DNA from: Rhodospirillaceae bacterium
Lineage (GTDB): Bacteria; Pseudomonadota; Alphaproteobacteria; Kiloniellales; DSM-21159
Direction: 5' to 3'
Length of the DNA stretch: 64,000 nt
Assembly: GCA_006969625.1 (NCBI GenBank)
Contig: CP030885.1
Span: 3,297,430 to 3,361,429, forward strand
Each line of letters opens with the position of its first letter. Within the stretch, counting starts at the first letter, position 1. Shown one piece after another: positions 21,738 through 30,250 of the stretch. A model generated the notes under the pieces. It worked only from the letters and a program-made list of their open reading frames with translations, did not search any database and was not told the origin of the DNA. The position numbers were made by a program, and so were the translations under genes.

Positions 21738-22215
21738 CCCGATGCGCCTCGCCGCCACTCTCGTGGCCCTGCTCCTGACCGGCGCCTGCGCGCAAGAGGG
21801 CGGGTCGCCGCAGTCGGGGGCAGCACCGCCACCCCCGCCACCGGCCGGCGGCACGCTGATCGAGCCGCTGGAGAGCTGGGGCGGCGCCACGGGCGGCGTC
21901 GCTCTGCAGTCGACCATGCGTGCGGCGACCGCCGAGGAATGGCAGACCCTGTGGGCGCTGACCGGGCGCCAGCCGCCACGTCCTCTGGCGGTCGGCCGTG
22001 AAGTCGCCGGCGGCGTCTTCCTGGGCGAGCGCCCGACCGGCGGCTTCGGCGTGGAGATCCTCGGCCTGCAGCCGGGGCCCGGAAGCAACGAACTGGTCTG
22101 GCGCGAACATCGTCCGCCGCGCGACGCCGTGGTCGCCCAGGCGCTGACCCGCCCCTGGCAGATCGCCGTTTTCCCGGCCGAAGCCATCCCGACGGGCTTC
22201 AGCGGGGTCCGTTGA
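21730..22215 (+). CDS. Lipoprotein with PrcB-type C-terminal domain
   Basis: 161 residues. The signal peptide ends in the lipobox LLTGAC, so Cys20 should be lipidated. A Pro run (PPPPPPAGG) follows. The domain from about residue 60 shows VFLGERPTGGFGVEI and AQALTRPWQIAVFP, the pattern of the PrcB_C domain first seen in a spirochaete protease-complex subunit. Its function is unknown. It lies 24 bp after mrp and is probably cotranscribed. Met5 at 21742 is an alternative start. Confidence 0.78.
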   Translation: MRRPMRLAATLVALLLTGACAQEGGSPQSGAAPPPPPPAGGTLIEPLESWGGATGGVALQSTMRAATAEEWQTLWALTGRQPPRPLAVGREVAGGVFLGERPTGGFGVEILGLQPGPGSNELVWREHRPPRDAVVAQALTRPWQIAVFPAEAIPTGFSGVR

Positions 22216-22347
22216 CACACCTCTCGCGCATCCGTGATGCGGTGCGAGCCAAGGGTGATTGGCGCTTTGCCGCCGGCGCCGCCAGCTTAGGGCGCGACGC
22301 GGCGCGGAAGGGGTCCGCGCCGGCACCGCACGAGGGGGTTACCCGCC

Positions 22348-22839
22348 ATGCCGCGCACCGCCATTTCCGTTTTTCATGTCGTGCCCACCCGCCTGCTGCT
22401 GGTCCTGGCCGCGCTGATCCTCGGCGCCCTGCTGGCCAGCCAGGCGGCCTTCGCCGAGTTCGAGGGCGAGGCCGTCTACACCGAGGACGGCGTCGCGCTC
22501 GGCGGCACCGACCCGGTCGCCTACTTCACCCAGGGCGAGCCGGTGCAGGGCTCGGCCGAATTCAACGCCGAGTACATGGGGGCCACCTGGCACTTCGCCA
22601 GCGCCGAACACCGCGACCTCTTCACCGGCAACCCGGAGAGATACGCGCCGCAGTACGGCGGTTTCTGCGCCTTCGGCGTGGCCGTGCCGAAGTACAAGAT
22701 CTCCACCGTGGCGGAGGCCTGGACGATCGTCGACGGCAAGCTCTACCTGAACTATTCGCTGCCGACCCAGACGCGCTGGGAAGCGGACATCCCCGGCCAC
22801 ATCGCCGCCGCCGACGCCACCTGGCCCAACCTCAAGTAG
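22348..22839 (+). CDS. Exported YHS-domain protein
   Basis: 163 residues with a signal peptide (LLLVLAALILGALLASQAAFA). The body carries the YHS pattern: GVALGGTDPVAYFTQGEPVQGS, TWHFASAEHRDLFTGNPERYAPQYGGFCAFGVA. YHS domains are small folds often tied to metal handling. A terminator-like hairpin follows at 22870. No neighbour suggests a specific metal or substrate. Confidence 0.9.
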   Translation: MPRTAISVFHVVPTRLLLVLAALILGALLASQAAFAEFEGEAVYTEDGVALGGTDPVAYFTQGEPVQGSAEFNAEYMGATWHFASAEHRDLFTGNPERYAPQYGGFCAFGVAVPKYKISTVAEAWTIVDGKLYLNYSLPTQTRWEADIPGHIAAADATWPNLK

Positions 22840-22869
22840 GCCCCGCCGCGCCGACGTCTCCCACCGAAG

Positions 22870-22902
22870 CGCCCTGGCCCGCCGCCGGGGCGTTCTTCTC
22901 TT
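22870..22902 (+). terminator. Terminator after the YHS gene
   Basis: The stem CGCCC / GGGCG encloses a 13-base GC-rich loop and is followed by the pyrimidine tail TTCTTCTCTT. It lies 30 bases past the YHS stop codon. Confidence 0.55.
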
Positions 22903-23141
22903 GCGCCCTGCTCCGCCTTACCGAACCGATGCGCTCCGCCGCGGACTCGGCCAGCCGGCCGGCCGTGCGCGTCACGCTCTCGGCGACGCCGACCAGCATC
23001 GGGAAGTGCGCGGCCGTTGCCTAAAGCGCGAGGGATTCGTCGGCGCGCAACTGGGTGGTGGCGGCAGGAAAGACGCCCTGCCACTCGGCGGCGTACCCGC
23101 TCATCGGTGCGGCTCCCCGGTGGCCGATCTAGCTGGAAAGC
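22903..23141. other. Intergenic stretch without a recognisable gene
   Basis: Tail-to-tail spacer between the YHS gene and the FCD regulator. Frames here have no domain, no ribosome site and GC-driven codon noise. No repeat, RNA gene or clear hairpin was seen beyond the terminator just before it. Confidence 0.6.
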
Positions 23142-23825
23142 TTAACCCGCCTTGCGCAGGCGCCCAAGCGTGCGTCCCTCGAGACGCTCGCGAAGGGCGG
23201 CGACCGCCAGCTTGCCGCAGACCGCGAAGTGCGCGGACAGCCGCTCGGCCGCCGCGTCGGTGTCGTTCTCGCGCAGCGCGTCGAGCACGGCCTGACGCCG
23301 CTCGCGCGAGGCGTCGCGCGAGGCCTGGTCGTCGGCGACCATCACCCAATAGCGGTTGGTCTGGTTGTGAAGGCCGCGCACCAATTCCAGGTGCCGCGGC
23401 TTGTCCGCCGGCGTATATAGCGTCGCATAGAAGTCCCAGCCGGGCAGGATCCGCTCCGCAGGCTGCAGCTTCCAGCTCGCCATCAAGAAGCGTTCGGCCT
23501 GCTTCAGGTCGCGCGGCGTCAGGTTGGCCGCGGCGGCGCGCAGCAGGCTGGGCTCGATCTCGCCGCGCATCTCGAAGAGCTCGCCGAGATCCTCGGGCGT
23601 CAGGCTGGAGACCACCGCACCGCGGTGGGCATAGAAGGTGACGAGGCCTTCGGCTTCGAGTTGGCGCAGCGCCTCACGTACCGGAATCCGGCTGACGGTG
23701 TAGTCGGCGGCGATGGCGTCCTGCCGCAGGACGGCGCCGGCACGCAGCTCGCCAGACAGGATCTTTCTGCGAAGCTGCTCGGTGACCACCTGCGTGACCG
23801 TCTGCTTGTCGCTGCTGAGCCGCAT
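23142..23825 (-). CDS. GntR family regulator with FCD domain
   Basis: 227 residues from the ATG at 23825; a GTG four codons upstream is too close to the GGAGAGGA site. The winged helix-turn-helix (VVTEQLRRKILSGELRAGAVLRQDAIAADYTVSRIPVREALRQLEAEGLV) spans residues 10-70. The FCD ligand domain follows (MRGEIEPSLLRAAAANLT...). FCD regulators usually sense small organic acids. It faces away from another GntR gene, with 332 bp between them. The target is unknown. Confidence 0.9.
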   Translation of the reverse strand: MRLSSDKQTVTQVVTEQLRRKILSGELRAGAVLRQDAIAADYTVSRIPVREALRQLEAEGLVTFYAHRGAVVSSLTPEDLGELFEMRGEIEPSLLRAAAANLTPRDLKQAERFLMASWKLQPAERILPGWDFYATLYTPADKPRHLELVRGLHNQTNRYWVMVADDQASRDASRERRQAVLDALRENDTDAAAERLSAHFAVCGKLAVAALRERLEGRTLGRLRKAG

Positions 23826-24157
23826 GGCCGGGGACACTCCTCTCCGTATCGCTTCTACTCTTGGTTACCTTGCTGCCCGGACAGGCTCGTATCTCACGAG
23901 AGCGGTAAAGGGAAACTGAACACGAGTATCCGATCTACTGAAATCTGGTGTGCCGGCGGGGCGATGCCAAGCGGAAGAATAGCGCGGAGTTCATCATATT
24001 CTCCCTATGGCAGTGATTTCGCCAATGCGCAGCGGCGCCACCGGGGTTGCGCAGGCGACGCTTGACGGCCTTCACGCCGGGTTGGCAGTCTGGTCTTACC
24101 AAAATGCCAGTTTCGGCAATCCCCCTGCACAGCGCCGCTTTTCAGTCTGGACCCGGT
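23826..24157. other. Divergent regulatory region between two GntR genes
   Basis: 332 bp, with clearly lower GC around 23860-24010. It must hold the promoters of both regulators. The palindrome TGGTCTTACCA at 24091 is the only clear operator seen. No coding signal is convincing, although the downstream frame could be extended to an ATG at 24104. Confidence 0.6.
24091..24101. promoter_or_regulatory. FadR/GlcC-type operator before the GntR gene
   Basis: TGGT-CTT-ACCA, a perfect four-base dyad with a three-base spacer, the recognition pattern of the FadR subfamily of GntR proteins (PdhR, LldR, GlcC). It lies 57-67 bases before the chosen start of the regulator, consistent with autoregulation. 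It matches the box before glcD at 36878 in 10 of 11 bases. Confidence 0.6.
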
Positions 24158-24931
24158 ATGCGCGGTAGATCCATCCCGGCCCTGGCCGCAGACCCGAGAT
24201 TCCAGGAGATCCCGCGCGAGCGGGTGTCCGACCGCGTGGCGCAGGAGCTGCTGCGGCTGATCGCCACGGGGGATCTGGCGCCGGGCGAGCGCCTGCCGGG
24301 CGAGCGGCAGTTGGCCGAGATGATGAACGTCAGCCGCGTTTCCGTGCGTGCCGCGCTGCAGCAGCTCAAGGCGCGCAGCGTCGTCCAGGCGGTGCAGGGC
24401 GGGGGCACCCGCGTCGTCGCCGCAGCCGACGAGCTGGAGTCGGCATTGGCCACCCTGGTACGCGCCAATCCCTCGAACCTGCGCGACCTGATGGAGCTGC
24501 GCGCCAGCCTGGAGGTCTGGGCGGCGCGCCGCGCGGCCGAACGCGCCAGCCCGGAGCAGCGCGCCGAGATCGACCGCTGCCTGCGCGTCATGCAGGATCC
24601 GCAGCGGCCGCCGAAGCACAAGGCGGAGGACGACCTGACCTTTCACCTGGCCATTGCCAAGGCGACCGGCAGCGCCGTCTACCTGCACCTCATGTCGGTG
24701 CTCAGCGACATCCTGGAGGAGATGTTCAGCTATCACCGCTACGCGCTCTACGCCCGGCCCGAGGACGACCGCACCTTTCTCGACGACCATGCCCGCATCG
24801 CCGCAGCAATCGCCGAGGCCGACGGTCCCGCCGCGGCCCGGGCGATGGAGACCCACCTGCGCCACGTCCAAGCGCGCTACCGCGAAGAAGGCGGTGCCGA
24901 GCAGCCTGCGCTGAACGCCTCGCACGCATGA
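24158..24931 (+). CDS. GntR/FadR-subfamily regulator, candidate glycolate regulator
   Basis: 257 residues. The winged helix-turn-helix (RVSDRVAQELLRLIATGDLAPGERLPGERQLAEMMNVSRVSVRAALQQL) spans about residues 22-75. The FCD ligand domain follows, with the metal/ligand pattern ELRASLEVWAARRAAE, DDLTFHLAIAKATGS and DDHARIAAAIAEAD...METHL. The start at 24158 is preferred since an operator-like site sits upstream and overlaps the alternative start region at 24104. Its stop overlaps the MFS gene by 4 bases (ATGA), so both are made together. The shared operator with glcDEF suggests a GlcC-like role; this is inference. Confidence 0.88.
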   Translation: MRGRSIPALAADPRFQEIPRERVSDRVAQELLRLIATGDLAPGERLPGERQLAEMMNVSRVSVRAALQQLKARSVVQAVQGGGTRVVAAADELESALATLVRANPSNLRDLMELRASLEVWAARRAAERASPEQRAEIDRCLRVMQDPQRPPKHKAEDDLTFHLAIAKATGSAVYLHLMSVLSDILEEMFSYHRYALYARPEDDRTFLDDHARIAAAIAEADGPAAARAMETHLRHVQARYREEGGAEQPALNASHA

Positions 24932-26205
24932 GTGCGACCGTCAATTCGGCCGCCACCGGCCGCGGCCAGGCGTGGCTGGTCTGGGCGCTGGGTGCGGCCC
25001 TGTTCTGCTACGGCTTCTTCCACCGCAACGCCCCCAGCGTGATGATCGACCCGCTGATGCGCGACTTCATGGTCGGCGGCGCGCTGCTCGGCAATCTCTC
25101 GGCCTTCTACTTCTACGCCTACGCCAGCCTGCAGATCCCGGTCGGCCTGATGGTCGACCGCTGGGGGCCGCGGCGCATGCTGACCATCGGCGCGGCGCTG
25201 TGCGCCAGCGGCTCGGTGCTCTTCGCGCTGGCCGAGACCCTGCCGGTCGCCTACGCCGGACGCCTGCTGATCGGCACGGGCGCCGCCTTCAGCTTCGTCG
25301 GGACGCTGAAGCTGGCGACCAACTGGTTTCCGCCGGAGCGCTTCGCCCAGTTGACCGGCATGACCATGATGGCCGGGATGATCGGTGGCGTCGGCGGCCA
25401 GGCCCCGCTCGCCGCGCTGGTCGAGGTCGCCGGCTGGCGCGAGGCGCTGCTGGGTGCCGCCGCGGTCGGCGGCCTGCTGGCCGCAGCCACCTGGCTGATC
25501 GTGCGCGACCGCCCTCGGCCTCTCCCGCGCGGCGAGGGGGGCGCCGACCGGGACGACGGGGGCCGCGTCAAGGCGCTGCTGCGCGGCCTGGCCGTGGTGT
25601 TCCGGCAGCCGCAGAACTGGATCATGTCGCTCATCGCCGCCTCGATGACGGCGCCGTTGCTGGCCTTCGCCGGACTGTGGGGCGTCGCCTGGCTGATGCA
25701 GACTCATGGGATGGAGCGGCCCGAGGCGGCCGGTACCGCTTCCCTGCTGCTGGTCGGCTGGGCCTTCGGCTCGCCCGCCTCGGGCTGGCTGTCGGACCGG
25801 ACCGGGCTGCGCCGGCCGGTGCTGCAGGGCGGCGCCCTGCTCGGCCTCGTCAGCCTGTCCTGCCTGCTCTATGTCCCCGACCTGCCGGCACTGCTGCGCG
25901 CGGCGCTCTTCCTGGCCTCCGGTGCCGGGCTCAGCGCCATGGCGGTCGGCTTCGCCGTGCTGCGGCGCTGCAACGCGCCGGAGGTGACGGGCGCCGCCTA
26001 CGGCCTGCTGAACGGCGCCTGCGTCGGTTCCGGCGCGGTGTTCCAGCCGCTGATCGGCGCCCTGCTCGACCGCGCCTGGGACGGCACCCTGGTCGAGGGC
26101 GCGCGGGTCTACAGCCCCGAGGCCTACCAGGGCGCCCTCTCGGTAATGATCGGCTTCCTGGCCCTTGGCCTGCTGATGACGCTGCTGATCAAGGAGCGGC
26201 GGTAG
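24928..26205 (+). CDS. MFS transporter cotranscribed with the GntR regulator
   Basis: 425 residues with about 12 membrane helices. The first loop has GLMVDRWGPRRM, the MFS motif A (G-x3-D-R-x-G-x-R-R), and the second half has GWLSDRTGLRRPVL, its repeat. The start overlaps the GntR stop (ATGA). The substrate is unknown; coupling to a FadR-type regulator suggests an organic acid. Its last 17 bases overlap the end of rarD on the other strand. Confidence 0.92.
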   Translation: MSATVNSAATGRGQAWLVWALGAALFCYGFFHRNAPSVMIDPLMRDFMVGGALLGNLSAFYFYAYASLQIPVGLMVDRWGPRRMLTIGAALCASGSVLFALAETLPVAYAGRLLIGTGAAFSFVGTLKLATNWFPPERFAQLTGMTMMAGMIGGVGGQAPLAALVEVAGWREALLGAAAVGGLLAAATWLIVRDRPRPLPRGEGGADRDDGGRVKALLRGLAVVFRQPQNWIMSLIAASMTAPLLAFAGLWGVAWLMQTHGMERPEAAGTASLLLVGWAFGSPASGWLSDRTGLRRPVLQGGALLGLVSLSCLLYVPDLPALLRAALFLASGAGLSAMAVGFAVLRRCNAPEVTGAAYGLLNGACVGSGAVFQPLIGALLDRAWDGTLVEGARVYSPEAYQGALSVMIGFLALGLLMTLLIKERR

Positions 26206-27124
26206 AGGCCTGGCGGCGCAGGCGCCGGTGCCGGCGCAGGCTGTCGGCCGTGAAGATCGCGAGCGCCGCCCAGATGCAGGCGAAGGTGACGAGCTGCGCG
26301 GTGTCGAAGGGCTCGGCGAAGACCAGCACGGCCAGGGCGAAGTGCATGCTGGGCGCCAAGTACTGCAGGAAGCCGATGGTGGCGTAGCGCAGCCGCTTGG
26401 CGCCGGCGGCGAACAGCACCAGAGGGACGGCCGTCACCGGCCCGGCGAGCACCAGCAGCAGGCTGACGCCCAGGCCGGCGGCGGCGAAGTGGCCGCTGTC
26501 GGCCAGCCCGAGCCAGGCGAGGTAGCCGAGCGCCAGCGGGGCGACCAGTGCGGTCTCGACCGCCAGCCCCTCGAGCGGGCCGACCGGCGTCAGCTTGCGG
26601 ACCAGTCCGTAGATGCCGAAGGAGAACGCGAGGAACAGCGAGACCCAGGGAAAGCCCGCCGTCTGCCAGGCGAGGTTGGCGACGCCGGCGGCGGCGAGCG
26701 CGACCGCCAGAGCCGCCGGCAGGCTCAGCCGCTCGCGCAGCACCAACAGACCGAGCAGCACGTTGACCAGCGGGTTGATGTAGTAACCCAGGCTGATCTC
26801 CAGCACGCGCGCGCTGTTCACGGCATAGATGAAGACCAGCCAGTTGCTGCTGATCAGCAGTGTGGTGACGAGCAGCCGCGGCAGCACGCCGGGCAGCGCG
26901 AGCTGCGCCACGGTCCTGCGCAGGCGGCCGAGCGCCGCGAGCACCAGAAGAAGGAGCAGGACAGACCAGAGCGCCCGGTGCGCCAGCACCTCCAGCGCCG
27001 GGACGAAGGCGACCGCCTTGAAGTAGAGCGGGCCGAGCCCCCACGCGGTGAAGGCGCCGAGAGCGGCGGCCACGCCGAGATGCGCCTGCCGGTCGGCGGC
27101 GGCGTCGTGCAGAGCTGCGCTCAC
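26189..27124 (-). CDS. rarD: EamA-family transporter RarD
   Basis: 311 residues with ten predicted helices. It has the RarD-specific pattern AFTAWGLGPLYFKAV, AHRALWSVLLLLL, SSNWLVFIYAVNSARVLEISLGYYINPLVNVLLG and IGFLQYLAPSMHFALAV. The family exports small metabolites; the RarD substrate is not settled. The start is a GTG at 27124, three bases after the MFS stop, suggesting coupling with the gene upstream. Confidence 0.93.
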   Translation of the reverse strand: MSAALHDAAADRQAHLGVAAALGAFTAWGLGPLYFKAVAFVPALEVLAHRALWSVLLLLLVLAALGRLRRTVAQLALPGVLPRLLVTTLLISSNWLVFIYAVNSARVLEISLGYYINPLVNVLLGLLVLRERLSLPAALAVALAAAGVANLAWQTAGFPWVSLFLAFSFGIYGLVRKLTPVGPLEGLAVETALVAPLALGYLAWLGLADSGHFAAAGLGVSLLLVLAGPVTAVPLVLFAAGAKRLRYATIGFLQYLAPSMHFALAVLVFAEPFDTAQLVTFACIWAALAIFTADSLRRHRRLRRQASTAAP

Positions 27125-27127
27125 CGG

Positions 27128-28402
27128 CTACTGCGCCGGCTGGACGGCCGCAGCGCGGTCCAGCGGGCGGTCGGCGATCGGCCAGTGCAGCACCGCGGCG
27201 ATGAGGCCGAGCGCGATGGAGACCAGCCAGACCGGATCGTAGGAGCCGAAGATGTCGACCGACAGGCCGCCGGCCCAGGCGCCGAAGAAGGCACCGACCT
27301 GATGGCTCATCATGACGATGCCGAACAGGGTGGCCATGTAGCGCGGGCCGAAGATCTGGCCGACCAGCCCGCTGGTCAGCGGCACCGTCGAGAGCCACAG
27401 CAGGCCGAAGGCGGCGGAGAACACCCACACGGCGACGTCGGTCTTCGGCCCGAGCAGGAACAGCGTGATCGCCACTGCGCGCGCCAGATAGATGCCGCTC
27501 AGCAGGTATTTCTTGCGGTAGCGCCCGCCGAGCCAGCCGGCGAGCAGCCCGCCGACGATGTTGAAGAAGCCGATCAGCCCCAGCGCCACGGCGCCGGTCT
27601 GGGCCGAGAGGTTGCAGGAGACGATGTAGCCCGGCAGGTGCGTCGTCATGAAGGCGACGTGGAAGCCGCAGACGAAGAATCCGGCGGTCAGCAGCAGGTA
27701 GCCGCGGTGCCCGCCCGCCTCGCCGAGCGCCGCCATGAGGCTCTGGCTGGCGCCGGTCGCCGCGGCCATCTCGCCGCCCTCGCGCAGGCGCCGGTCGGCG
27801 ACCGAGGCGGTCAGCGGCACGATCAAGAAGGCCAGCCCCGCCAACACCAGGAGCGCGATCTGGTAGTCGAAGGCGCCGATCAGCCCCTGCGCGCCGGGCA
27901 GCAGCAGGAACTGGCCGACCGAGCCGCCGGCCGAGGCGATGCCGAGCCAACTGCTGCGCCGGTCGTCGGGGGCGGCGCGGGCGACGGCGGCCAGCACCAG
28001 GGGAAAGCCGGCGCAGGCGACGGCGAAGCCGACGAAGACGCCGGCCCCCAGGTGCAGCAGGACCAGGCTGTCGGCATAGGCGGTGATCGCCAGGCCGACG
28101 ACGTAGAGCACGCCGCCGAGCACCAGGAAGGGTCCGTTGCCGTAGCGGTCCGCCGCCATGCCGACGGCGGGCGTCAGCGCGCCCCACAGCAGGTTCTGGA
28201 AGGCGATGGCGAGCGAGATGCTGGCCACCGAAAGGCCGGTCGTGTCGGCGATCGGCTGGACGAACAGCCCGAAGGTCTGGCGCACGCCCATGCCCAGGCC
28301 GAGGATGATGCCCGCCGCCAGCAGCACGAAGAGCGGCTGGCGGTAGAAGGGCACAAGCGAATGAGCGGCGACAGGCACGCGGCAACGAATCCCTGGCGGC
28401 AT
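27128..28402 (-). CDS. MFS transporter, oxalate/formate-antiporter or monocarboxylate type
   Basis: 424 residues with 12 helices. GMGVRQTFGLFVQPIADTTGLS, GALTPAVGMAADRYGNGPFLVLGG and FGPRYMATLFGIVMMSHQVGAFFGAWAGG are typical of the OFA/MCT-like bacterial branch. This points to an anionic carboxylate substrate, but does not prove it. It is followed directly by rarD. Confidence 0.9.
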   Translation of the reverse strand: MPPGIRCRVPVAAHSLVPFYRQPLFVLLAAGIILGLGMGVRQTFGLFVQPIADTTGLSVASISLAIAFQNLLWGALTPAVGMAADRYGNGPFLVLGGVLYVVGLAITAYADSLVLLHLGAGVFVGFAVACAGFPLVLAAVARAAPDDRRSSWLGIASAGGSVGQFLLLPGAQGLIGAFDYQIALLVLAGLAFLIVPLTASVADRRLREGGEMAAATGASQSLMAALGEAGGHRGYLLLTAGFFVCGFHVAFMTTHLPGYIVSCNLSAQTGAVALGLIGFFNIVGGLLAGWLGGRYRKKYLLSGIYLARAVAITLFLLGPKTDVAVWVFSAAFGLLWLSTVPLTSGLVGQIFGPRYMATLFGIVMMSHQVGAFFGAWAGGLSVDIFGSYDPVWLVSIALGLIAAVLHWPIADRPLDRAAAVQPAQ

Positions 28403-28505
28403 ACATTGGAGACTGTCAAACTACCCGAAGTCGCAGCGCACCGCCTAGACGGGCGCCGGCATGGCAGTCATGCCGGGCGATCGCGAATGCGCCGGCGGCA
28501 TGCCG

Positions 28506-29060
28506 TCAGATTCGCTGGCTCTTGCCGCGGATTTCCTCGGCCCGGCGGGTTGCCCCCGGCAGGTGCGGGTTGACCTCGAGCGCACGTTCGAAGGCCTGCA
28601 GCGCCTCCTCCTCAAGGCCGAGCTCGCCGTAGATCAGGCCGCGGCCTTCGAGCGCGCCGAAGTGGCGCGGCTCAAGCTCCAGCGTACGTTCGATGTCGTC
28701 CAGCGACCGCTGGTAGTTGCCGAGCAGGTAGTGCACGGTCGCGCGCTTGTTCCAGGCCTCGGCGAAGTCCGGCACCCGGTCCACGAGGTCGTCGTAGATC
28801 GCCAGGGCCAGGTAGTAGTTCTCGCGCTGCATCGCCCGCATGCCGCTTTGCATGCGCTCGACCACCTGCGGGTCATCGTGCTCCAGCCAGACCAGCCAGA
28901 TGGCGTTGGTCAGCCCCTGCGCGTTGATGCTGCTCGTGGTGGTCTGCAGGCTTTCGAACAGACGCTTCAAACGCGGATCGTCCTGGTCCGCCGCGGCCGG
29001 CGCGGCAGCGAGAAGAGCGGCCAGACAGACCGCGGCAAAGACTGTTGCCGGACTACGCAT
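28506..29060 (-). CDS. Exported tetratricopeptide-repeat protein
   Basis: 184 residues with a signal peptide (TVFAAVCLAALLAAAPAAADQ). About three TPR units follow, such as YYLALAIYDDLVDRVPDFAEAWNKRA, YLLGNYQRSLDDIERTLELEPRHFGALEGRG and GLEEEALQAFERALEVNPHLPGA. It is probably a periplasmic scaffold. It is divergent from the DUF2817 pair, sharing a 99-bp upstream region. No partner is evident. Confidence 0.9.
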   Translation of the reverse strand: MRSPATVFAAVCLAALLAAAPAAADQDDPRLKRLFESLQTTTSSINAQGLTNAIWLVWLEHDDPQVVERMQSGMRAMQRENYYLALAIYDDLVDRVPDFAEAWNKRATVHYLLGNYQRSLDDIERTLELEPRHFGALEGRGLIYGELGLEEEALQAFERALEVNPHLPGATRRAEEIRGKSQRI

Positions 29061-29159
29061 CGCGAGACTAACTATGGGCCAAGCCTCGCTCGCCGCCAAG
29101 TGCGCGGGGGACGGGAAGCTCCTCCGCCGTTCGTCCATCCAAACAGAAAGCTCGATCGC

Positions 29160-30248
29160 ATGCCCGATCCCGCCAGCTACTTCGCCCGCAGCTACGCCGA
29201 AGCGCGCGCGACGCTGCGCGAGGCCGCCACCGCGGCCGGACTGTCCGTCGACGCCCGGACGCATCCGCTGCGCGGCCCCGAGGGCGAGGAGCTGTCCACC
29301 GACGCCGTCTGGATCGGCCCGCGGGACGCCCGGCGGCTACTGGTCAGCATTTCCGGCACCCACGGCGGCGAGGGCTACTGCGGTTCCGGCGTGCAGTGCG
29401 GCATGCTGGAGACCGGGCGCTACCGAGATCTGCCGGCGGACACGGCCGTGCTGGTGGTGCATGCGATCAATCCGCACGGCTTCGCCTGGACGCGCCGCGT
29501 GACCGAGGACAACGTCGACCTCAACCGCAACTTCGTCGACTTCGCGGCACCGCTGCCGGACAACGCCGGCTATGCCGAGCTGCACGAGACGATCTGCCCG
29601 CCGCGCTGGGATCAGGAAACCATCGAGCAGACCTTCAGCGCCCTGATGGCCTATGCCGAGCGCCACTCGATGGCGGCGCTGCAGCAGGCGGTCAGCGGCG
29701 GCCAGTACGGCTTCGACGACGGGCTGTTCTTCGGCGGCCGGCAGCCGACCTGGTCGCACAGGATTCTGGAAGATCTGCTGCGGCGCTACGGCGCCTCGGC
29801 GAAGGCGGTGGCCGTAGTCGACTACCACACCGGCCTCGGCCCCTTCGGACACGGCGAGCGGATCTGTCCGCATCCCGCCGGCAGCGCCGCGCGCGCCCGG
29901 GCCGAGGACTGGTACGGTGGCGACATCACGGCGACCGACGACGGCACCTCGACCTCGGCGCCGCTCGTCGGCACCAACGATGTCGGCATCGCCCGCGCCC
30001 TGCCGCAGGCCGAGGTGACGCAGATCGCCCTGGAATACGGCACCCAGCCGCTGTTCGAGGTGATCAACGCCCTGCGCGGCGACAACTGGCTGCACGCCCA
30101 TGGCGATCCGCAGGGCCCGGACGCTCCCGCCATCAAGGCGGAGATGCGGCGCTGCTTCTATCCCGGCACGCCCGAATGGTGCCGCATGATCTGGGACCGG
30201 GCGGTCGAGACTGAGGACCTGGCCCTGGCCGGCCTGAAGCACGCCTAG
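29160..30248 (+). CDS. DUF2817 family M14-like metallopeptidase, copy 1
   Basis: 362 residues. The zinc pattern of carboxypeptidase M14 proteins is visible: GTHGGEGYCGSG supplies H-x2-E, and DYHTGLGPFG a later His. ALEYGTQPLFE may carry the catalytic Glu. DNVDLNRNF is a typical family block. The enzyme may act on small peptides or amidated compounds; the substrate is unknown. A paralogue starts 2 bp downstream. No signal peptide is seen, so it should be cytoplasmic. Confidence 0.88.
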   Translation: MPDPASYFARSYAEARATLREAATAAGLSVDARTHPLRGPEGEELSTDAVWIGPRDARRLLVSISGTHGGEGYCGSGVQCGMLETGRYRDLPADTAVLVVHAINPHGFAWTRRVTEDNVDLNRNFVDFAAPLPDNAGYAELHETICPPRWDQETIEQTFSALMAYAERHSMAALQQAVSGGQYGFDDGLFFGGRQPTWSHRILEDLLRRYGASAKAVAVVDYHTGLGPFGHGERICPHPAGSAARARAEDWYGGDITATDDGTSTSAPLVGTNDVGIARALPQAEVTQIALEYGTQPLFEVINALRGDNWLHAHGDPQGPDAPAIKAEMRRCFYPGTPEWCRMIWDRAVETEDLALAGLKHA

Positions 30249-30250
30249 CC

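Noticed and set aside
22869-23141. Possible small gene between the YHS protein and the FCD regulator
   Set aside because: No ribosome site, no conserved pattern and GC-noise composition; a terminator occupies its start.
24047-24157. Earlier starts of the GntR gene (24047 or 24104)
   Set aside because: They would place a perfect TGGT-N3-ACCA operator inside or right at the coding start; the HTH needs no such extension.
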